From Closterium sp. Naga37s-1 (lineage: Eukaryota > Streptophyta > Zygnematophyceae > Desmidiales > Closteriaceae): a stretch of 64,000 nucleotides of DNA. The position numbers and the translations under genes were made by a program. This document shows, one piece after another, positions 42,136 to 55,106 of this stretch. The notes under the pieces were generated by a model. The model ran no database searches. It was not told the DNA's origin and saw only the letters and a list, made by a program, of their open reading frames with translations. Every line of letters starts with the position of its first letter. The first letter of the stretch is position 1. Location: assembly GCA_947471745.1 (NCBI GenBank), contig CANJKZ010000011.1, positions 806,001-870,000 on the forward strand, written 5' to 3'.

Positions 42136-42975
42136 AGGGTTACAAAATCTTGCGAGATCGGAGAATCACGGAACGAGTGGATGGGGGAGCGAGGCTAGGA
42201 CGCGGCCACTGCAGAAAAACGAGTCTTGTTCGACGCCGCGCGACGTGGTTCCGTCACGACGAGAACAAACATTCATTCACCACTTCTCTGAGAACACTCT
42301 TCTTCCTATTCCACATCGGCGTGTTTCGAAAGTCTAAAAGGTGTGCGTCGGTCAGCGCGCGAGTCTGTTGTGCTAAGGCAGGTACCGAGCACCAGTGAAG
42401 TGACGTCTCGTGGCGAAATGAGTGCAAGCTGTGCGGGTGGCTGGATGCAAGCCGAGTAGGGCATCGGGTTGGGCTGGGTTCTGTCCCTGCAGTGCTTGCA
42501 GGTCCGCAGCACTTCCCCACAGAGCCTGTTTTAAATTTTTGAAAATTTGAACCACAGGGGAACACAAGGGGGCTGGCGAGAGGCTGTCGAAGTACAGAAA
42601 AACAATGTAACATGGTGCGGATATATTCCAAAAGAAATCTTTATAAAAAAAAATCATTGCGCACCTTATCCCAGATTTTACCTCATAGGCGAGGGTATGA
42701 TTGAGGTTTTCTGTTATGGAAATACATTAGTATGATCTTTGAGTTCATCCGCTTTTGTGGAGAAAAAAAATAACCTTTTATCATTTGACATGTCAGGCAT
42801 TATATTTGTTACCAGGGCTGTTATTATCATACGATAGTAATTACTCTGAGTACTGTGAGATTTCAGACAGCTGAACTGTGCGAAACATATTTTTCAGATA
42901 AAGACATTTCTGAACACTGAATCAATCAAAGTATCCATTTGTTCAACACTAATTTTTTTCCATAGGATCAGAATG
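42136..42975. other. No recognised feature
   Basis: Putative PSF1 upstream region and flank of the retroelement nest. No ORF or repeat I can support. Confidence 0.4.
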
Positions 42976-43435
42976 GGTTTAGGGTTTAGCGCGTCTCCAG
43001 GCCCTTCGCCAGCTCGAACACGAGGAGCAGGAGCGGTTGGAGCAGGAGAGGCAGTTGCAGCAGTTGGACCAGCAGCAGCAGCCGCCGCAACCGCAACTTT
43101 TGCAGCAGCTGTCCCCTCCAGTGAGTGGACTTCGGGCCCTTGGTCTTCTTTCCTCTCCTCCTGTCCACTCACAGTCTCCTACCGCGTACGGTCCTACGTT
43201 TCCTCCTCAAGACTCGAATCCAGTTGTTTTCTCTCCTCCTCAATCACAGTCGTTTCTTGTTGTCCCGCACGACTGGACCAGTCGTTGTCCTCCGCGTGCT
43301 CGGCCCTTGTCTCCTCTTGCCGACCTTCGCACTGTCTTGTTTCGTTCTCCTCCTCGTCGTTCTCCGCCTGTGTCTGTTCTCCCCTCACCTCCTGAGTCGT
43401 CTCTCACCGTTTCCTCTCACCCTACCACTGACTAC

Positions 43436-46400
43436 TGTCAGAAGAATGAACGAGAATGAATGCATTGAGCAGAAGTTGGGTACAAGTACTAACCCTAATT
43501 GGGTTGTACCCCTTATGGGCTACCCCACTATAGCCTACACAATTGTAAGCACTAGAATATTCTGACACACCCCCATAGGCAAAGTGGGGGAGAACAAGTG
43601 GTCACAAGACCAGTCAAGAAAAGCAAAGCAAGCTCGAGGTGGATCACAAAGTCACCACACAGTCCGAGCACAAACAAAGGGCCATAAGGCCAGTTCACAT
43701 GCAGAGTTATATAAAAGAGAACAAACAATACAGTGATCATACCCTAGCAAGTGTAAGCATGCATGTACATATATGTAGATCACAGTACAAGCAGAGTCAA
43801 GCAGTGAGCAAGTGAGTCAAAGAAGGCACAAGGCCTAACACAGTAGAGAAGCGCTGATGATCACCAGGCGGAAGTGCCTTGGTGAATATATCAGCAGTGT
43901 TGGCCCTAGTGGCCACGTACGCAAGACGAAGCTTGCCACGCTGCTGTAACTCTCGAGCAAGGAAGTATCGCAGAGCGATGTGCTTCGTTCTGTGCTCCAG
44001 TCTGTGCTCCTGACACAAGGCAAGCATGGCCTTGTTGTCTACGTACAGAACTGGAGGCGAACGAGGCTGCTCTCCCAAGTCGGTCAGCAGGTAGGTGAGC
44101 CAGCGGAGCTCCTGTGCAGCCATGGCCCCTGCGTAGAACTCAGCCTCACAACTGGAGTTGAGAACCGAAGACGAGCGGGTAGACCGCCACGAAACAGGGC
44201 CGGAACCGAGGCTGAAGGTGTAACCCTGTGACAACCGCTGCGTAGCTGAGTCGTCAACCCAAGAAGCGTCGGCGTGACCAGTGAGGACAACTGGACCCCG
44301 TCCTCCAAGCACGAGCCCCATGCCTGACGTACTACACAAGTAACGCAGTACCCTCTTCGTAGCATCCCAGTGCACCTTTCGGTGCCTACCAGGAGCCACG
44401 TAGCGAGCTAGAAGGCTGAGAGGGTACGCGAGGTCAGGTCGTGTGCACGTCATCAGGTACATGAGGCAACGCACAAGCTTTGGGTACGGACCACTCGGCT
44501 CTACGAACTCGTCAGAAGGTGGAGCTGAGAGCGAGTGGCCGGTAGACAGAGGAGTGGGCTGTGGCGAGGAGAACTGGAAGCCAAAGCGTTGAAGGACCTG
44601 GTGCACCATGTGTGACTGAGTCAATGTGATGGTGCGCCATGCTCTGTCCCGGGTGATCTGCAAGCCAAGATAGCTGTGCAGTTCACCCAGGTCAGTGCAG
44701 GTGTGTCTCTTCTGTAGCTCCGAATTCACAAGGATCAGTGCCTCAGTGTCAGCAGTGGCAAATACAAGGTCATCGACGTACACGAGGACGTAGAACGGCG
44801 GCAGCGAGGTGTCGGTGTGTAGAAACAGCGACGGGTCAGCAGTAGAAGGAACAAACCCAAGAGCCGCAAGTGTCGTCCTCAGTGTGTCGTGCCACTCACG
44901 AGGCGCCTGGCGAAGACCGTAGATTGGCCGCCGGAGGCTCCACTGGGTACCTGCAGGAAACGACCCAGTAAAGCCAGATGGGCGACGCAGCCAGATCTCC
45001 TCGTGCAGGCTTCCCTGCAAGAAAGGTGTACTAAAGTCCAGAGAGTGCAACTCGTAGTCACGCTGAGCAGCGACGTGCAGCAACACCTGAAGAGTAGTCA
45101 TCTTCGGAGTGGGAGAGAAGGTCTGAAAGTAGTTGACCCCCTGTCGCTGACGGAAGCCTCGAGCAACGTAACGCGCCTTGAAGGCAGGCGGAGAACCCGG
45201 CGGCCGCTTCACCCTGAAAATCCACATGCCATCGACTATGTTCGCCCCAGGTGCGGGAACCTCGTCGACGTAGGTGCCTGTGGACTTCCAGGATGCCATC
45301 TCGGCATCCATGGCTGCCTGCCACTGAGAGGAGTAAGGACCCGTAATCGCCTCTGCGTAAGAGCGCGGGGTCGGGATGTCTGGTGCATCCGGGTCTCCCT
45401 CAGGGGCAAGCAGCATGGAAGCGAAACGAGGTACAGCAGTTGAAAGACACTCAAAGTCCTCCTGCCTGTCCTCAAGGACGTCCGTGCCAAGAGAACACTC
45501 ACCCCCGACGGACGGAGGACTGGCAGACTCAGAGTCTGCAACAAGAGCAGTGGCGTAGTCTAGACGACAGGCAACAGTAAAGTGAAGCAGCTCTGCAACG
45601 AGGGCAGACGCAGCAGCAGACTCAAAAGAAGGGTCACTGACAGCAGTGGCGAGGAGACGAGAGATAGTGAAACTGGCAGCACGAGCGCGGTCAGACTCAG
45701 GGTCAAGTACCTCAGGAAGAGAGGACTCAGGAGGAGCAGGCAGAGGAACACGCAGAGGAACAGAGGAAGGACGGAGTGTCATAGTGTGCGTGCCGGGGAC
45801 AGGAGGAGGACACGATTGAGGAACGCGACGAGCAGTGCGAACAGGGGAGGCAGGACGAGACGCAGGCTCAGGACGCTCTATAAGACCACCGGACTGCTCA
45901 GTGTAAGGAGGAGGAGCAGTCAGTGGGGAGGCTAGCTGTAACGGCATCTGCGACTGGTCAGACGGTGGACACAGGAGGGGAGGAGTAAGGCTAGTAGAAG
46001 ACGGGAGACCAAGAACCTACTGAAGCAGGGGAACGAAGTACGGTCGCGGCTGCACAGTGCCTCCAGCACCTCCAGCTCTAGGGTCAACAGCTCTAGCGCC
46101 TCCAGTGCCAGTGCCATCAGGGTCAAGAGCTCCAGCTCCTTCAGCTCCAGTGCCTCCTGCGCCAGTGCCACCAGCTCCAGCTCCTTCAGCTCCAGCAGCT
46201 CCAGGCTCCGTAGGGTCTCCAGCTCCAGCGCCCCCAACAGAACCAGTCCCGGCAGCTCCAGTACCCCTGGTACGAGCACCTCCAGGACCAGCAGCCGCAG
46301 AACCCCCTGTACCACCAGCTCCAGCAGTAACTCCAACACCTCCAACTCCAGTGTCTCCAGCGCCCCCAGCTTTGGTAGCTCCACGTCAAAGGCGTGCTCG

Positions 46401-49400
46401 CCGAACGAGCCAGTCACGTAGCTGCTGCGGAGACAGTCTCGGCGAAGCACCAGCAAGACCTCCAGACGAAGCAGCACCCCGAGGCTCAGCACCCCCAGAC
46501 TCCGCACCCTCCGACTCAGCACCGCCAGGCTCAACAACCTCAAGCTCAGCACCCCCAGGCTCCACACCCGCATGCTCAGCACCCCAAGGCTCCACACCTC
46601 CAAGCTCAGCACCCCCAGACCCAGCACCCTCAGACTCCACACCCCTCGGCACCGCACCCCCAGACGCAGCACCCCAGACGCAGCACCTCGAGCAGCACCC
46701 GAGTCGACAGCTACCTGGACAGGCGCAGAACCAGGGAGAGGGTCTACCTGAGACACACTTGAGGGAGCAGGACCCTGGGGCGGGAGGGGGTCTACCGGAG
46801 GTGGACCGGGAGCAAGGAAGAGCGGCGGGGGCGGGGGAGGGGCAGAGCGGTAGGGGAAGAGATGGTAAAAGGGAACCGAATCGTCAAACGTGACGTCCTG
46901 AGAAGGGAGGACACGGCGTGATGTGGGTTGGTAAAACTGCCAGCCAGGCGCGTCAGGGACAAAACCAAGGAAGACGCAGGGGATAGCACGGGCGGATAGC
47001 AAAGGCACAAGAACCCCTGACCCGGAACACCGACGCATCGCCAACCTCCCCCGTCCAACGCAGTGTGGGCGAGGTCTCCGGCAAGGAGACATGGGGCCAG
47101 AGGTTGAGCTGATGCGCAGCGTAGCCACAGAAAATGGGGAGCAGCTGCATGGATCATGGAGGTACGAGCGACCTCCATGACTAAGCCAATGCGGCGCTCA
47201 GCAATCCCATTTTGCTGAGGGGAGTCCGGAAGCGTGAACGACTGGAGAATGCCCTCCCCACGACAAAACTCCCGTAAGGGGTCGGAGGAGAACTCACCAC
47301 TTCTGTCAGAGTGCAGTTGCAGGACAGGAAGGTCCTGGTGGAACCGCTCGCGGAGCTGGAGACGGACTGCGCGGATCCAAGGGATCAAGACATCAACGAC
47401 CTCACCCTTGCTGCACAAGGGGAAGACCGTGGTGTACCGTGTGTAGTCGTCAACTACCAGCAGAAAGTAGCGCTCGCGGCCCTGTCCATTGACGCGGGTT
47501 GGGCCCCATACGTCCATGTGGAGAGTCTGCAGGGGAGCAGTCGTCTGGGGAAACGAGGAGGAGTGAGGAGCGGCGCGCTGCCGCCCCTCGACGCAAGGAA
47601 GGCAGGGCGGGGCAGGCGAGGGCGGGAGGGGAGGCAGAGATCTGGGAAGACCAGAGACAAGGAGGCGGGAGTGCATGCCACGAAGGGGTGGCAGGGAGGG
47701 GTGACCCAGGCGGTGGTGCCACAGAAGAATCTGGTGCGACAGGAGGCGACACGAGCAAGAGGCGGCTACTTGACCTGACGCGGACTCCTGAGCAGACGCA
47801 ACTACCTGAGGAGGCTTGGTAGTGAGTGTGTAAATACTCGACCTTGGGCGACGAGTGAACGTGGCCAGGTGACGCCCTGTCCGTGTACACGTGCAGATCG
47901 ACACACGCTGACCCCCAGGAGTGGTGGTAGTGACCATCGCATCCTGGAGGGCAGCGGTACTCACCAAGTTCGTAGAGAACGAGGGGAGGTGAAGACCGGA
48001 CAGTGAGCCGGACGGAACCCCCGGACACGGGAGGACAGTGGAGGAACGGGCAACGACAGGGCCCCCGGAGGGGTCACCCAGTCGGACTGGGACAGGTGGA
48101 GGGAGAGGAGTGAGGGTGGTGCTGTCACAAAAGAAACAGCGTGAGGCACCTGAGTCCAGCGTGAAGGTGTGCAAGGCCTCAGTAGGCGCAGTACCAGGGA
48201 GAGTAGACTCACTAGCACCTAGAGCAGCAGCCTCTATACCTGGGTCAGGCGGCACACACAGGGAACAGTCACCCTCAGCACCAATAGTCAAAGCATACAT
48301 GGCAGTGAGGATAACGTCATAGTCTAGAGCAACGTCATAGCCTCTATACCTGGGTCTGAGGATTACACCCTGTCTAATCAGCTCTAGCCAGAGGGGAGTC
48401 TCAGCCGCGTCGCCAAACTCTGCACGCCAAGTGTCACTCAGACATGAGAAGCAGCGGGACTGTGTGTGACCAACTGTTCCGCAAGTCTGACCAGCCCGAT
48501 CACCTGTGCGAATGACATACGGGCAGCGAGCACTACTCCGAGACGTCCCACATTGTACGTACCACCCACGAAGTTGCTGAGACGTAAGGGTCTCGCGCGG
48601 ACTCCGCTGCAGTTGCGTTATGCCACCGCAGAAGCTCCCAACTGAAGAGCTGCACAGCGACCGCCACTACTGCCGCCGCCGCCACCACCCCTACGAGCGT
48701 ACCACTCACGTAGCTGCTGGGGTGAAAGGGGGTCGTGCTGACGCCGCTGCCGCTGCAGCTGGCCACCACCAGAAACCCCCCCACCGAACAGCTCCACAGC
48801 GACTGCTACTACGGCCGTCACCACCCCCACTGCTGCAAACACTTCCGTCACAACTCTCACCGCTGCTACGAAGAGGAGTCATAGCGGTCAAGCATGCGGA
48901 GCGGGGAGAAGCAGGGCAGCGCAGAGCAGAGGGCAGGCAGCTGCAAGAGGCTGTGGGAGAGCCGCAAGGGGCAGCTAGCAGAGCAGCAGGGGTGGCGAGA
49001 GGGCCACGAGGGGCGGCACGCGGGGCTGCAAGGGCGGCTCGCGAGCTGCAGGGTCGAGGGGCGGGCCGGAAGGGGCGGCTCGCGGGGCCTGGGGTCGACT
49101 GTCGGGCCGGGGCCTAGGAGCAACGGGCCTGAAGGCGACGGGCCGGGGCCTAGGGGAGCCGGGCCTAGGGGCGTCGGGCCGGGGCCTAGGGGAGTCGGGC
49201 GACAGGCCGGGGCGTAGGGGCGACGGGCCTACCAGCCGGTCTAGGGGCGACGGGGCGGCCTTGGGGCGACGGGCCTAGGGGCGCGGGCCTAGGGGTGACT
49301 GGCGACAGGCCGGGGCGTAGGGAAGTCGGGCGACGGGCCGGGGCTAGGGGCGTTGAGCACGGGCCTAGGGGCGTCGGGCGACGGGGCAGGGCGTAAGGGC

Positions 49401-50224
49401 GTCAGTCGCGGGCGTAGGGGCGTCGGGCGGCGGGCCGGGCCGCGTGGGTTAGGGGCGACGGGCCGGGCTAGGGGCGACGGGCCTACGGGCCGGGCTAGGG
49501 GCGTCGCGTGGCGGGCCGGGTCGCGTGGGTTAGGGGCAACGGGCCGGGCTAGGGGCGACGGGCCTACGGGCCGGGCTAGGGGCGGCGTCAGTCGTGGGCG
49601 TAGGGGCGTCGCACGGCGGGCCGGGTCGCGTGGGTTAGAGGCGACGGGCCGGGCTAGGGGCGACGGGCCTACGGGCCGGGCTAGGGGCGTCGCGCGGTGG
49701 GCCGGGTCGCGTGGGTTAGGGGCGACGGGCCTACGGGCCGGGCTAGGGGCAGCGTAAGTCGCGGGCGTAGGGGCGTCGCGCGGTGGGCCGGGTTGCGTGT
49801 GTTAGGAGCGACGGGCCGGGCTAGGGGCGACGGGCCTACGGGCCGGGCTAGGGCCGACGGGCCAACCTAGGGGCGACGAGGTGACGGGCCGGCCTAGGGG
49901 CGACGGGCCTAGGGGCAACGGGCCGGGGCGACGGGCCTAGGGGCGACGGGCTACGGGCCGGTGCCTAGGGGCCTACGGGTTGCGACAGGCAGGAGGGGCA
50001 GCACGAGGGCAGCAGAGGGCTGCTAGCGGGGTAGCGGTGTGGTGGGCCCAAAAAAAAAAAATGGTCCTAGCGAAGGACCTGCTCTGAAACCATGTCAGAA
50101 GAATGAATGAGAATGAATGCATTGAGCAGAAGTTGGGTACAAGTACTAACCCTAATTGGGTTGTACCCCTTATGGGCTAACCCACTATAGCCTAGACAAT
50201 TGTAAGCACTAGAACATTCTGACA
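43436..50224 (-). mobile_element. Ty1/Copia element D, full-length, minus strand
   Basis: LTRs 43436-43567 and 50093-50224 (132 bp each, TGTCAGAAGAATGA to TTCTGACA), about 4 differences, flanked by ACTAC on both sides. Primer site TGGTTTCAGAGCAGG directly inside the right (5') LTR. Parts on the minus strand: GC-rich leader, gag C-terminal region (about 48.4-48.9 kb), protease TLDSGAS (48.15 kb), integrase with LLWHHRLGHPSLPP and LHMDVWGP (47.0-47.8 kb), Ala/Gly-rich linker (about 46.0-46.9 kb), RT with VLVYVDDLVFA (44.5-45.3 kb), RNase H (43.8-44.4 kb). Coding is broken in several places. About 3% LTR divergence suggests a fairly young insertion. Confidence 0.9.
49080..49995. repeat. GC-rich CGACGGGCC(TA)GGGG repeats in the leader of D
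   Basis: Dozens of irregular GGGGCGACGGGCCTA / GGGCCGGGCTA units between the primer site and gag of element D. The leaders of F and G have their own GC-rich repeats of CCGTCGCGGCCCCTGCTG type. Confidence 0.8.
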
Positions 50225-50506
50225 ACTACTACCGTGCTGCTTGCCCTATTGTGTCCTGTGTTCTCGCCGCTCTTGACACCGACCCTCGTGCCTCTCCGTC
50301 GTCTGTCTCGGCTCTTGCTGCCGCTGTCGCTAACTTTGCTTCCACCCGCCGTCTTGACTATGCCACGCGTGTGATGGCTGTCAAACTTATATGCTATAGT
50401 CTATCTAGGCTGTAGTGGGGTAGTTTATATAGGGTACAACACTTTTAGGTTTCCTACTTGTACCCACCTGCTTCCTAGTTGATTCATTCCGTTCCTGATT
50501 CTAACA

Positions 50507-53500
50507 TGGTATTATGAGCAGGTTCCCTCGTGGGAACGTTTTTTTTAGGGCCCACCACGAACTTTTTTTTTCCCGCCCTGCCCGAAGCGCGCTTTTGCGC
50601 CTGCCCCTGCTGCCGTCGCGGCCCCTGCTGCCGACCCAGCCTTTGATGCCGTCGCGGCCCCTACTGCCGTCGCGGCCCCTGCTGCCGACGCGGCCCCTGC
50701 TGCCGACGCGGCCCCTGCTGCCGACGCGGCCCCTGCTGCCGACGCGGCCCCTGCTGCCGTCGCGACCCCTACTATCGCGGCCCCTTGCTGTCGCGGCCCC
50801 TGCTGCCGTCACGGCCCCTGCTGCACGAGACTCTCCTTTGGCACCACCGCCTTGGTCACCCCTCCCTGCCTCGTCTTCGAGGTATGGCCTCCCGTACCCT
50901 TGTCTCGGGTCTACCCCGGTCCCTCCCTCCCCTTCCTCCGGGGCCTGCCCCTACCTGTGTTCCCTGTGTCGAGGGCCGGCAGCGCGCCGCTCCTCACTCC
51001 TCCTCGTTCCCTCCGACTGAGGCTCCTCTGCAGACTCTTCACATGGACGTGTGGGGCCCAGCCCGCGTCCGTGGACAGGGTCACGAGCGTTACTTCCTGC
51101 TGGTCGTTGACGACTACTCGCGTTACACCACAGTCTTCCCCTTGCGCAACAAGGGTGAGGTCCCTGAGGTGTTGATTGACTGGATCCGCGGTACTCGTCG
51201 CCTGCTCCGTGAGAGTTTCGGCTCGGACCTTCCTGTTATGCGTCTGCACTCAGACAGAGGTGGTGAGTTTTCCTCCGACCTCCTGAGAGCCTTCTGTCGT
51301 GCGGAGGGCATCCGCCAGACATTCACGCTTCCGGCCTCCCCACAGCAAAATGGGATTGCTGAGCGCCGCATTGGCATGGTCATGGACGTCGCTCGTACGT
51401 CCATGATCCATGCGGCTGCTCCCCATTTTCTGTGGCCGTTCGCGGTTCAGTACGCTGCGCATCAGATCAACCTTCAGCCTCGTGTCTCCTTGCCGGAGAC
51501 CACACCTACTCTGCGGTGGACGGGGAAGGTTGGTGATGCGTCCGCGTTCCGTGTCTGGGGATCTCGAGCTTTTGTCCGCGATACTTCAGCGGACAAGCTG
51601 TCCTCCCGTGCCGTTCCTTGTGTCTTCCTTGGCTTCCCTCCTGACGCACCCGGGTGGCAGTTCTACCACCCCACCTCGCGTCGTGTTCTGTCCTCTCAGG
51701 ACGTCACGTTTGACAAGTCGGTGTCTTACTACCGTCTCTTTCCCTACCGCACCGCCTCTCTCCCCCCCCCGCCGCTCTTCCTAGCACCAGGTACTCCCCC
51801 GGTAGACCCCCTCCCCCCCCAGGGTTCTGCCCCCTCAGGTGTGTCCCAGGTAGACCCTGCCGAGCCGGTCGAGGTAGCTGTCGACTCAGGTGCTGCTAGG
51901 GGTGCTGAGCCTGCGGGTGCGGGGAATGGGGGTACTGAGCCTGAGCGTGTGGAGCCTGGGGTTGCTGAGTCTGGGGGTGCTGAGTCTGGGCGTGCTGAGC
52001 CTGGGGGTGCTGAGCCTGGGAGTGTGGAGCCTGCGGGTACTGCGTCTGGAGGTGCTGAGCCTGCGCGTGCTGAGCCTGGAGGTGCTCTAGGTGTCCCGTC
52101 GCGGCGTGAGCCCCTCTCTCCACAGTGGCTTCGTGAGTGGTACTCTCGGCGCTGTCGAGGTGCTACTAGTGCTGCTGGTACTGCTGGTGCTGGAGCTGCT
52201 GGAGGTGCTGCTCGAGCTACTGGAGGTGCTGCTGGTGCTGGGGCTGCTGGAGCTGCTAGAGGTGCTGCTGGTGCTGGAGCTGCTGGAGGTGCTGCTGGAG
52301 CTACTGGCGGTGCTGCTGGTGCTGGAGGTGCTGCTGGTGCTGGGGCTGCTGGAGGTGCTGGAGGTGCTGCTCGTGCTGGAGCTGCTGGAGGTGCTGGTGG
52401 GACTGGTGGTGCTGCAGAAGTTGTAGATGGAGACTCTGGGGCTGAGGGTACCGGTGCTGTCTCTGCTGTTTCTCGAGGCGCTGCGCGGCCGCGGCCGTAC
52501 TACGTTCCGCTCCTTCAGCAGGTTCTTGGTCCTCCTCCTCCTTTACCAAGTCCACCGCCTGTCCAGTCCCAGTCGCAGTTACAGCCGGCCTCTCCACTGC
52601 CTGGTCCTTCTCCTTACTCTGGACCGACTAGAGGTCTTACGGAGCGTCGTGAGCCTGAGTCGCGTCCTGTGTCGCCTGAGTCTCGTTCTGCGTCACCTGT
52701 TCGCACTGCTCGCTCTGGTCGTCGTGTTTCGCGTCCGCGTCCTCCTCCTGTCCCTGGCACTCACTCTATGACTCTGCGTCCTTCCACTGCTCCACAGCGT
52801 GTCCCTCTACCGTCTCCTCCTGCGTCCTCTCTTCCTGACGGTCCGGACCCGGAGTCTGACTCCCTTCGTGCTGCTAGTCTGACTGTCACGCGCTTTCTGG
52901 CCACTGCTGTCACTGACCCTTTGTTTGAGTCCTCTGCTGCGTCTGCTCTCGTTGCTGAGCTTGTTGACTTTGATGCAGCCTGTCGCCTAGACTACGCCAC
53001 TAGTCTTGTTGCTGAGTCTGCGTCTGCGTCTGTCTGTCCTCCGTCCGTCGGGGGTGAGTGTGCTCTTGGCACGGGCGTCCTTGAGGACAGACAGGAGGAG
53101 TTTGAGTGCTTTGCCGCTGCTGTACCTCATCTCGTGTCCATGCTGCTTGCCCCTGAGGGAGACCCGGATGCACCAGACATCTCGACCCCGCGCTCTTACG
53201 CAGAGGCGATAGAGGGTCCCTACTCCTCTCAGTGGCAGGCAGCCATGGACGCCGAGATGGCTTCCTGGAAGTCCACAGGCACCTATGTAGACGAGGTTCC
53301 CTCACCTGGGGCGAACATCGTCAGTGGCATGTGGATCTTCAGGGTGAAGCGGCCGCCGGGTTCTCCGCCTGCCTTCAAGGTGCGTTACGTTGCACGTGGC
53401 TTCAGTCAGCGACAGGGAGTTGACTTCTTTCAGACCTTCTCCCCTACCCCGAAGATGACCACTCTTCGGGTACTGCTGCACGTTGCTGCTCAGCGTGACT

Positions 53501-54976
53501 ACGAGCTCCACTCGCTTGACTTCAGCACAGCCTTCCTCCAGGGCAGCCTGCACGAGGAGATCTGGCTGCGCCGCCCACCTGGCTTCACTGGGTCGATTCC
53601 TGCTGGTACCAAGTGGAGCCTCCGGTGGCCAGTCTACGGTCTCCGCCAGGCACCCCGTGAGTGGCATGACACACTCAGGACGACTCTTGCTGTTCTTGGT
53701 TTTGCTCCTTCCACTTCTGACCCTTCTCTATTTTTACGCACTGACACTACTCTGCCGCCGTTCTACGTTCTCGTGTACGTAGACGACCTTGTCTTTGCTA
53801 CTGCTGACACAGAGGCACTCGCCCACGTGAAGTCGGAGCTGCAGAAGAGACACACGTGCACAGACCTGGGTGAGCTGACAAGCTATCTTGGCTTGCGGAT
53901 CACCCGGGACAGAGCACAGCGCACCATTACCTTGACTCAGTCACACATAGTGCAGTAGGTCCTTCAGCGCTTCGGCTTCACGTACTCCTCGCCACAGTCC
54001 ACTCCTCTGCCTACCGGTCACTCGCTCTCAGCTCCACCTTCGGACGAGTCTGTAGAGCCGAGTGGCCCGTATCCAGAGCTTGTGGGCTGCCTCATGTACC
54101 TGATGACTTGCACACGACCTGACCTCGCATACCGTGTCAGCCTTCTAGCTCGCTACGTGGCTCCCGGCAGGCACCGAAAGGTGCACTGGGATGCTGCGAA
54201 GAGGGTGTTGCGCTACTTGTGCAGTACATCGGGCATGGGGCTCGTGCTTGGAGTTGTTCTCACTGGTCACGCTGACGCCTCCTGGGTTGACGACTTGGCT
54301 ACGCAGCGGTCGTCACAGGGTTACACCTTCAGTCTTGGCTCCGGTTCTGTCTCTTGGCGGTCTACCCGCTCTTCTTCTGTTCTCGGCTCCAGTCGTGAGG
54401 CTGAGATCTACGCTGGGGCCATGGCTGCACAGGAGCTATGCTGGCTCACCTACCTTTTGACCGACTTGGGAGAGGCGCCTCGTTCTCCTCCAGTTCTGTA
54501 CGTCGACAATAAGGCCACGATGGCCTTGTGTCAGGAGCACAGACTGGAGCACAGAACGAAGCACATTGCTCTGCGCTACTTCCTTGCTCGAGAGTTGCAG
54601 TAGCGTGGCCAGCTTTGTCTTGCTTACGTGGCCTCTCAGGCCAACACTGCTGATGTTTTCACCAAGGCACTTCAGCCTTATGATCATCAGCGTTTCTGTA
54701 TTGTGTAAGGCCTTGTACCTACTGTGCCTCGCTTGCTTACTTCTTGACTCTGCTTGTACTGTACTCTTTATACATATACCTGCATGCTTACACTTGCTAG
54801 GTTGTGTTCACTGTATTGTTTGTTCTCCTTTATATAACTCTGCATGTGAACTGGCCTTGTGGCCATTTGCTTGTGCTCAGACTGCGTGGTGACTTTGTGA
54901 TCCACCCTGAGCTTGCTTTGCCTTTCTTGACTGGTCTTGTGACCTCTTGTTCTCCCCCACTTTGCCTATGGGGGTG
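50507..54976 (+). mobile_element. Copia element F internal region
   Basis: Parts seen: GC-rich repeat leader, pre-integrase LLWHHRLGHPSLP (about 50.83 kb), integrase core LHMDVWGP and SDRGGEFSS with PQQNGIAERR (51.0-51.6 kb), Gly/Ala-rich linker (51.9-52.4 kb), RT with VLVYVDDLVFA (53.2-53.95 kb), RNase H with HADASWVDD and DNKATMALC (54.1-54.7 kb). It ends with polypurine-like TATGGGGGTG before the middle LTR. Broken, a few breaks; no gag or protease recognised. Confidence 0.85.
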
Positions 54977-55106
54977 TGTCAAACTTATATGCTATAGTCT
55001 GTTTAGGCTGTAGTGGGGTAGTCCTTACAGGGTACAACACTTTTAGGTTTCCCATATGTACCCACCTGCTTTCTAGTTCAGTCATTCATTCGCTCACATT
55101 CTAACA

